Assembly (NCBI RefSeq): GCF_001570545.1 | Contig: NZ_BBXD01000010.1 | Span: 434,001 to 498,000, forward strand | DNA from: Herbidospora mongoliensis | GTDB lineage: Bacteria > Actinomycetota > Actinomycetes > Streptosporangiales > Streptosporangiaceae | Length of the DNA stretch: 64,000 bases | Reading direction: 5' to 3' | Part shown: positions 60,501-64,000 of the stretch, piece by piece | Layout of the letters: each line of letters starts with the position of its first letter | Numbering within the stretch: the stretch's first letter is position 1 | Notes under the pieces: generated by a model | The model's input: only the letters and a program-made list of their open reading frames with translations | The model's database searches: none | What the model was told of the DNA's origin: nothing | Translations under genes and position numbers: made by a program

Positions 60501-60855
60501 CACCCGCGGCGCGCACGGTCGCCTCGAACCGCAGGGCGTCGACCTGCTCGGGGGCGGCCCGGAGGGCGTAGCCGGAGGCGACGGTGACCAGGAGCCGGTT
60601 GGGCCCGCCCCGTGGACGGTTGGGCTCCAGCACCCGGCGCAACCGGGAGATGTACACCTGGAGGCCCGACTGCGCGCCCTTGGCGGCGTCGTCGGCCCAC
60701 AGGTCGAACAGAAGAGTGTCGACGGGGACGACCTGACCCCGGGCGACGAGAAGCCGGGCCAGAACGGCCCGCTGGCGGAGGCCGCCGAGATCGAGCTCGT
60801 TGTCGCCGTCATACGCTTCGACCGGACCCAAGACCCGGAAGCCCACCGTGCTCAT
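57529..60855 (-). CDS. AfsR/SARP-like regulator with BTAD, ATPase and TPR-like region
   Basis: 1108 residues from ATG 60855 (GTG 60867 is an alternative). N-terminal OmpR-like DNA-binding domain about 1-95 (FRVLGPVEAYDGDNE..., QVYISRLRRVL), bacterial transcriptional activation domain about 100-245, AAA/STAND ATPase with Walker A GGDPGAGKTTLLRQL (about 320) and Walker B LLITLEDLHWADD, then a long Ala/Leu-rich helical repeat region. Similar to AfsR-type activators of secondary metabolism, but no biosynthetic cluster is in the window. Confidence 0.92.
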   Translation of the reverse strand: MSTVGFRVLGPVEAYDGDNELDLGGLRQRAVLARLLVARGQVVPVDTLLFDLWADDAAKGAQSGLQVYISRLRRVLEPNRPRGGPNRLLVTVASGYALRAAPEQVDALRFEATVRAAGERLDENPQTARARLESALGLWQGTPYSDFQDQPWAEAEVTRLSELRLVARERYADAGLRLGLHAETVPDLEAHTTEHPLREEGWRLLALGLYRCGRQGDALAALRRARTILDDELGIDPGPALRKLESDILSQDPGLELTVLPRRAETTSTWPPRPLEVTPLPPLETEPFVGRETELTALMAAVPHTKSGRLTIALVGGDPGAGKTTLLRQLSGHLEEQGWIIAAGGCPDSPATPPGWAWVEVLRALIARRGAGEYGALLAPLIDDHAPPNDDDTSGGFRLHRAVGGFLSGVAREAPLLITLEDLHWADDQTLALLRALPSLLAASRVLLVVTCREGELSDQQQDVLAALARLGPVRVELDGLSPAQTAELVRATFVRGEIDHDVVAAIVERTGGNPFYVKETVRLFEAEADISQVPSGVRDVLRRRVARLPERAQQILLQAAVIGRDVDVDVLVDISGEEDSVVDAIEAALLAGLVTEPGAGRLRFDHEMVRDTLYSDASRLRRSRLHAAVASVIEARTPGDVAALAHHYDLAGTADTAAKAVRYAGLAAEQAERRYAYREAASQWERAIIAYDRAGGRQGKDRLELQVRTIHALALAGDMTAARAHRRDAMDVALPLGDLELTARVAAALAVPHKGIARDFTRTAWEIVDVTEKALLELPPSEHSLRASLLATLALELEGSATPRGEQASLEAEELARASGDPNLLAMALSGRLRQSYTLAQVDEREDIGRELLRVGAESGQISVQTLAHLVLLECAAARGDFAEADRQLARADKLGQQYGLAAPAAVGAWYAGQRLMITGDYSAAEMAYRNAARLTARAGMLEGRQDLPLIATFCLHLVQGKADEMADALGEAHTRGAKWTLDAYAVALAEAGHLRDARAVAVTREPVRGDFLYELAMTWRALAGLRLDDVDRMQEAYAALRPFHDRIAGAGTGVVALWPVARTLGDLAVKLGHADARAHYEKALTVARRVNVQRWVDEAEAALDRV

Positions 60856-60911
60856 GTCAGCCGCCACGCTATGCGCGCCGCCAAACGGTACACAAGACGT
60901 TCACCGGTCAA

Positions 60912-60935
60912 CCTCACTTCGGGGAGAGTGAGGTC
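60912..60935 (-). terminator. Terminator downstream of the flippase-like gene
   Basis: Perfect 8-bp stem ACCTCACT (60912-60919) / AGTGAGGT (60928-60935), 16 bases after the stop in the direction of transcription. Confidence 0.6.
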
Positions 60936-60950
60936 AATTGTCGCGCAAGA

Positions 60951-62012
60951 TCATGATGCTTTCTCGCGAGTGACAGGTTGGGATTCGCGCTTCCCATCTC
61001 GACGGCGCAACAGAGCCCAGCCGCCGAGAGCCAGCCCGCCCCACGGAATCTCGATCGTGTAGGTCCAGAACCCGAAAAGAATGGCCGCCGCGGTGGCCTG
61101 CGCCTCGCCCGCGCCGAACCCGATCAGCGCCAGCGCGGTGCCCGCCTCCATGAATCCGGCGCCACTGGGAGTGGCCAGCGCGCTGGTCAGCACCCGGGAC
61201 AGCGCGAACACCGCGATCGACTGCGCCGGACCCACCCACGACCCGGTGCCGACCAGGCACAACGCCAGGATCAGCCACTGGAACCCCAGGAAGAAGACCA
61301 TCCCGAACGACATCTTCAACCAGCCGGTCCTGACGACCCCCGCCATGTTCGCCCGCAGCTTGTGAATGGCGTCGGAGGCCCCGCGCTCAGGGGGCCGGAT
61401 CTTCCTGGGCGCCAGCGCCGCCACCCGGTCGGCGCCGTGCCCGATCACCCTGGCCCCGCGCTCCCAGAACAGCGCCGCCCCGACGACGAGCACCAGCGCC
61501 AGCAGCGACGCCGAGGCGATCCACCCGGCCTTGGTCACCTCGGGGGACAGCGCGGTCCCCGAGAACAGCAGCGCCAGGATGCCGATCGCCGGCAGCAGGA
61601 ACCGGAAGATCATGTTCCATACGCCACTGACCAGCGTCGACGCCACGATCGCGCCGACGGGGAACCCCCACCCCTTGGTCATCGCCATCGTCAGCGCGAC
61701 CCCGGCCGCCCCGCCGAACGGCAGCAGATTGCTGACCGCGCTCCCGGCGGCGTTGAGCGTCAGCGCCTGCGTGTGCCCGAGCCCGGGGAGCGACCCGGTC
61801 AGCACGAACGTGTAGGAGAGCAGGCTGGCCAGCCATACGACGGTCATCAGGGCGGCCATCTGCCAGGAGACCGCCGCGAACAGGTCGCCGATCTGACCCC
61901 ACGACATCGTCGCCCCGGTGAGCGACCCGATGATCGTGGGCAGGTAGACGATCAGCCCCGCGGCCAGCGCCAGCGACGCGACCGACATACCGACCCGCAC
62001 CCACCTGTTCAT
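60951..62012 (-). CDS. Flippase-like UPF0104 / LPG-synthase TM-region protein
   Basis: 353 residues with about eight membrane helices (VASLALAAGLIVYLPTIIG, MAALMTVVWLASLLSYTFVL, and a C-terminal FGFWTYTIEIPWGGLALGGW). It matches the MprF membrane-domain/AglD-like family, members of which flip lipid-linked aminoacyl or glycosyl lipids. No LPG synthase catalytic domain. Next to a PIG-L deacetylase and GT4 gene, a possible envelope glycolipid group. Confidence 0.85.
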   Translation of the reverse strand: MNRWVRVGMSVASLALAAGLIVYLPTIIGSLTGATMSWGQIGDLFAAVSWQMAALMTVVWLASLLSYTFVLTGSLPGLGHTQALTLNAAGSAVSNLLPFGGAAGVALTMAMTKGWGFPVGAIVASTLVSGVWNMIFRFLLPAIGILALLFSGTALSPEVTKAGWIASASLLALVLVVGAALFWERGARVIGHGADRVAALAPRKIRPPERGASDAIHKLRANMAGVVRTGWLKMSFGMVFFLGFQWLILALCLVGTGSWVGPAQSIAVFALSRVLTSALATPSGAGFMEAGTALALIGFGAGEAQATAAAILFGFWTYTIEIPWGGLALGGWALLRRRDGKRESQPVTREKAS

Positions 62013-62064
62013 GCGCCAAGTCTGCCGGGCGCGCAGAGCGCTTCGCTCATCCTCTGGTACGAAC

Positions 62065-62868
62065 TCAGTCGTCGAACGGGTGGCTCATCCTGGTGCCCGG
62101 CGGCAGGTCCCGGCGGACGTACCACTCGGTGCCGAACACGTAGCGGTAGACCGGGGCCGGGATCTTCAGCAGGGCCGCCAGGGTCCGGTCGCCGTCTCCG
62201 CCGCTGGCCTGGGTGGCGTGGGCGGCCATCGACTGGCGTTTGACCGAGGTCCACTTGCGGACGTTCACCCGGTGGGTGATGTCGGCCGAGGCCGAGTAGG
62301 CCGTCTCGAACGAGCGGATGTCCAGCTGGGGATAGAGCCGGGCCGCCAGGCGCACACCTTTCAGCAGAGGGTCGCGGTTCACGGTCGCCTCCAGCAGGAT
62401 CGGCGGGGTCGCCGCCAGTCTCGCCGCGCGGGTGCCCACTCGGTAGACCTGCACGTGGTCGGGGTGGCCGTAGCCGCCTGATGGGTCGTAGATGGTCAGT
62501 AGCTCTGCCTTCTCCTCGTCGAGGACCGCCGCCAGGCGGGTGGCCGCCTCTTCGATGTCGGCGTCCATGAAGGCGTCGGCCGGGCGGTCTTCGGCGCCGC
62601 CGCCCGCTTCCAGGCCCGAATCGGCGTAGCCCAGCTGGACCACGCGCGCGCAGCCCAGTCGTGCGGCCGAGTCGTAGAGCTCGTTCATGCGGGTTTCGCC
62701 AAGCTCGTCGCCATAGGGGAGCTCGGCCAGGCCGTGTTCGCCCGCTGTGGCCACCACCAGGACCACGCGGTGGCCCTCGGCTGCGAGCATCGCCATGGTC
62801 CCGGCCGTCAGCAGCGCCTCGTCGTCGGGATGGGCGTGAAAGAACACCGCTGTCTTCACCCGACACAT
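62065..62868 (-). CDS. PIG-L family zinc-dependent deacetylase (LmbE-like)
   Basis: 267 residues. The zinc site is seen in FFHAHPDDEALLTAGTM (His, Asp, Asp) near residues 10-16 and GGYGHPDHVQVYR near 130. Homologues such as MshB and Mca deacetylate mycothiol precursors or conjugates, others act on GlcNAc-PI. The gene is divergent from a GT4 glycosyltransferase, 58 bases away, and follows a general pattern of deacetylase-transferase pairs. Substrate not settled. Confidence 0.92.
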   Translation of the reverse strand: MCRVKTAVFFHAHPDDEALLTAGTMAMLAAEGHRVVLVVATAGEHGLAELPYGDELGETRMNELYDSAARLGCARVVQLGYADSGLEAGGGAEDRPADAFMDADIEEAATRLAAVLDEEKAELLTIYDPSGGYGHPDHVQVYRVGTRAARLAATPPILLEATVNRDPLLKGVRLAARLYPQLDIRSFETAYSASADITHRVNVRKWTSVKRQSMAAHATQASGGDGDRTLAALLKIPAPVYRYVFGTEWYVRRDLPPGTRMSHPFDD

Positions 62869-62926
62869 GATCCCACCCTCTGATCGCGCGTTTGAGCGGG
62901 GTCCCGACCTCTGTCAGGCTGATCGG

Positions 62927-64000
62927 GTGCGCATCCTTCACGTGAGCGACTGCTACCTGCCCCGGTTGGGCGGCATCGAGGTGCAGGTCGCCGATCTGAT
63001 CGGCAGCCAGCGGAAGGCGGGGCACGACGTCGAGGTGGTCACCGCCACGCCGGGCGAGCCGCTTCCCGGGGTTCACCGGGTGACCGCGCGCATGCCCTTC
63101 GACCTGCCGGTCCACCCGCGCGGGACGGGCCATCTGACCCGGATCATGGCTGGATACAGGCCCGATGTCGTCCATGTCCACACCGGCGCGGTGTCGCCGT
63201 TCGCGTGGATGGGGGTGCTGGCCGCCCGCCGCGTGAGGATCCCCACCGTCGTGACCGTGCACAGCATGTGGGATCCGGTCACCGCGAACCTCTACCGGGC
63301 ACTCAAGATCTCGAACTGGGCAGACTGGGGTCTCGTGGGCACGGCGGTCTCCGAGGCCGCCGCCCGCCCCATCCGCCGCGTGGCGGGGCCGCGGACACCC
63401 GTCCACGTGGTGTCCAACGGGCTCGACCTGTCCGACTGGCGGCCCGAAGGCCCGGCCCGGACACCCACCGACGAGGTCCATGTGGTCGCGGTGGGCCGGC
63501 TGGCGCCGCGCAAGCAGCCCGTACGACTCCTGAAACTCCTGGAAGCCGCCAAGGCCAGGGCTCCGAAGGGGATCACCCTGCGGGCCACGATCGTGGGCGA
63601 CGGGCCCGCACGGGGGCAGATGGAGCGCCATCTGCGGTCGAAGCGGATCGATTGGGTCGAGATGCCGGGGAGGTACACCCGGGAGGAGATCAGGGGGCTG
63701 CTGGCGGAGGCCGACGTCTTCGTCGCCCCGGCGCCCCGGGAGTCGTTCGGTCTGGCCGCGCTGGAAGCACGCGCGGCGGGGGTGCCGGTGGTGGCACGCT
63801 CGCAGAGCGGTGTGGCCGACTTCGTGAGCCCCGGCAAGGAAGGCCTGCTGGGGCGCACCTTCGACGAGCTGGCCGGTGCGGTGGCACGGCTCGCGGGGGA
63901 CCCTGCGCTACGAGGGGCGATCGCCGAGCACAATCGGTCGACGTCGCCGGTCAGATGCTCGTGGCCGGTGGTCCTTGAAGGGTTCGAACGCTGTTATGAA
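62927..64000 (+). CDS. Family 4 glycosyltransferase (partial, cut by the window end)
   Basis: At least 358 residues from GTG 62927; the frame is open to the last base. GT-B fold: N-terminal HVSDCYLPRLGGIEVQVADL (GGxE-type donor loop), C-terminal VVAVGRLAPRKQPVRLL and the E-x7-E motif in PRESFGLAALEARAAGVPVVAR. Family 4 retaining enzymes include the MshA and PimA/B-like transferases. The divergent PIG-L gene recalls mycothiol-type pairs, but MshA-specific residues cannot be judged here. Confidence 0.9.
   Translation, partial: MRILHVSDCYLPRLGGIEVQVADLIGSQRKAGHDVEVVTATPGEPLPGVHRVTARMPFDLPVHPRGTGHLTRIMAGYRPDVVHVHTGAVSPFAWMGVLAARRVRIPTVVTVHSMWDPVTANLYRALKISNWADWGLVGTAVSEAAARPIRRVAGPRTPVHVVSNGLDLSDWRPEGPARTPTDEVHVVAVGRLAPRKQPVRLLKLLEAAKARAPKGITLRATIVGDGPARGQMERHLRSKRIDWVEMPGRYTREEIRGLLAEADVFVAPAPRESFGLAALEARAAGVPVVARSQSGVADFVSPGKEGLLGRTFDELAGAVARLAGDPALRGAIAEHNRSTSPVRCSWPVVLEGFERCYE

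Noticed and set aside
57529-60855. Cluster-situated activator of a biosynthetic gene cluster
   Set aside because: The protein is AfsR-like, yet no polyketide, peptide or terpene synthase genes lie within the window.

Overview
The window is GC-rich chromosomal DNA, almost certainly from an actinomycete, and my best guess is a filamentous member of the Streptosporangiales. Supporting signs are very high GC at third codon positions, frequent GTG and TTG starts, 4-base start/stop overlaps, AfsR-type and large LuxR-type ATPase regulators, roadblock/LC7 proteins, a sugar ABC importer without its own ATPase preceded by DasR-like sites, an ECF sigma factor fused to a membrane domain, and a tRNA-His next to oligoribonuclease. 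The genus cannot be fixed from this sequence alone. I see no rRNA, CRISPR array, prophage, insertion sequence or replication origin, so this looks like ordinary chromosome with accessory genes rather than a mobile island.

Region by region. 1-7.6 kb: tail of an OmpR-type response regulator, a secreted SRPBCC protein, a GntR/UTRA repressor divergent from a complete binding protein-permease-permease-ATPase importer (possibly aminoethylphosphonate, polyamine or iron type), a DinB-like protein, an AlkB-like dioxygenase and a decayed DUF4291 gene. 7.6-10.5 kb: hydantoin/Asp-Glu racemase plus NCS1 permease, facing an XRE-cupin regulator. 10.5-16.3 kb: two tandem paralogous secreted/anchored proteins, a two-gene signalling pair (cNMP-binding histidine kinase plus response regulator fused to a thioredoxin-reductase-like flavoprotein) and an LRR/thioredoxin-like fusion. 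16.3-18.3 kb: an operon of three roadblock proteins and one DUF4388 (PATAN) protein with no GTPase or kinase. 18.5-24 kb: DUF523, DUF4032, DUF885 peptidase, aminotransferase and secreted beta-helix genes. 24-30.8 kb: a class II aldolase and ngcEFG-type N-acetylglucosamine/chitobiose importer share a 270-bp control region with DasR-like and other palindromes; a MalT-like LuxR ATPase follows.

30.8-37.4 kb: hypothetical gene, pterin dehydratase, spermidine-synthase-like protein, class B PBP, HdeD-like protein, L-lysine 6-aminotransferase, a tiny LuxR protein, tRNA-His and orn. 37.4-41.6 kb: Ser/Thr kinase, kinase-like membrane protein and DUF2510 membrane protein in one operon. 42.3-48 kb: an FMN-type oxidase divergent from a MocR regulator, an amidase-like protein, then two GT2 glycosyltransferases and a polysaccharide deacetylase in one operon. 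48-57.5 kb: membrane-tethered ECF sigma factor, VWA/binding-protein fusion, a small gene under a palindromic promoter that overlaps a CDF-like gene antisense, rRNA/tRNA methyltransferase, D,D-carboxypeptidase, YegP-like protein, a VTT/DedA protein behind an iron-box-like site, DUF4331, and an RHH/Doc toxin-antitoxin pair. 57.5-64 kb: AfsR-like regulator, flippase-like membrane protein, PIG-L deacetylase and a GT4 glycosyltransferase cut by the window end.

The items most deserving follow-up are the GTPase-less roadblock operon, the layered ngc/aldolase control region, the palindromic promoter with its antisense-overlapping small gene, the iron-box-like site before the VTT gene, the LRR/thioredoxin fusion and the DUF4291 pseudogene.
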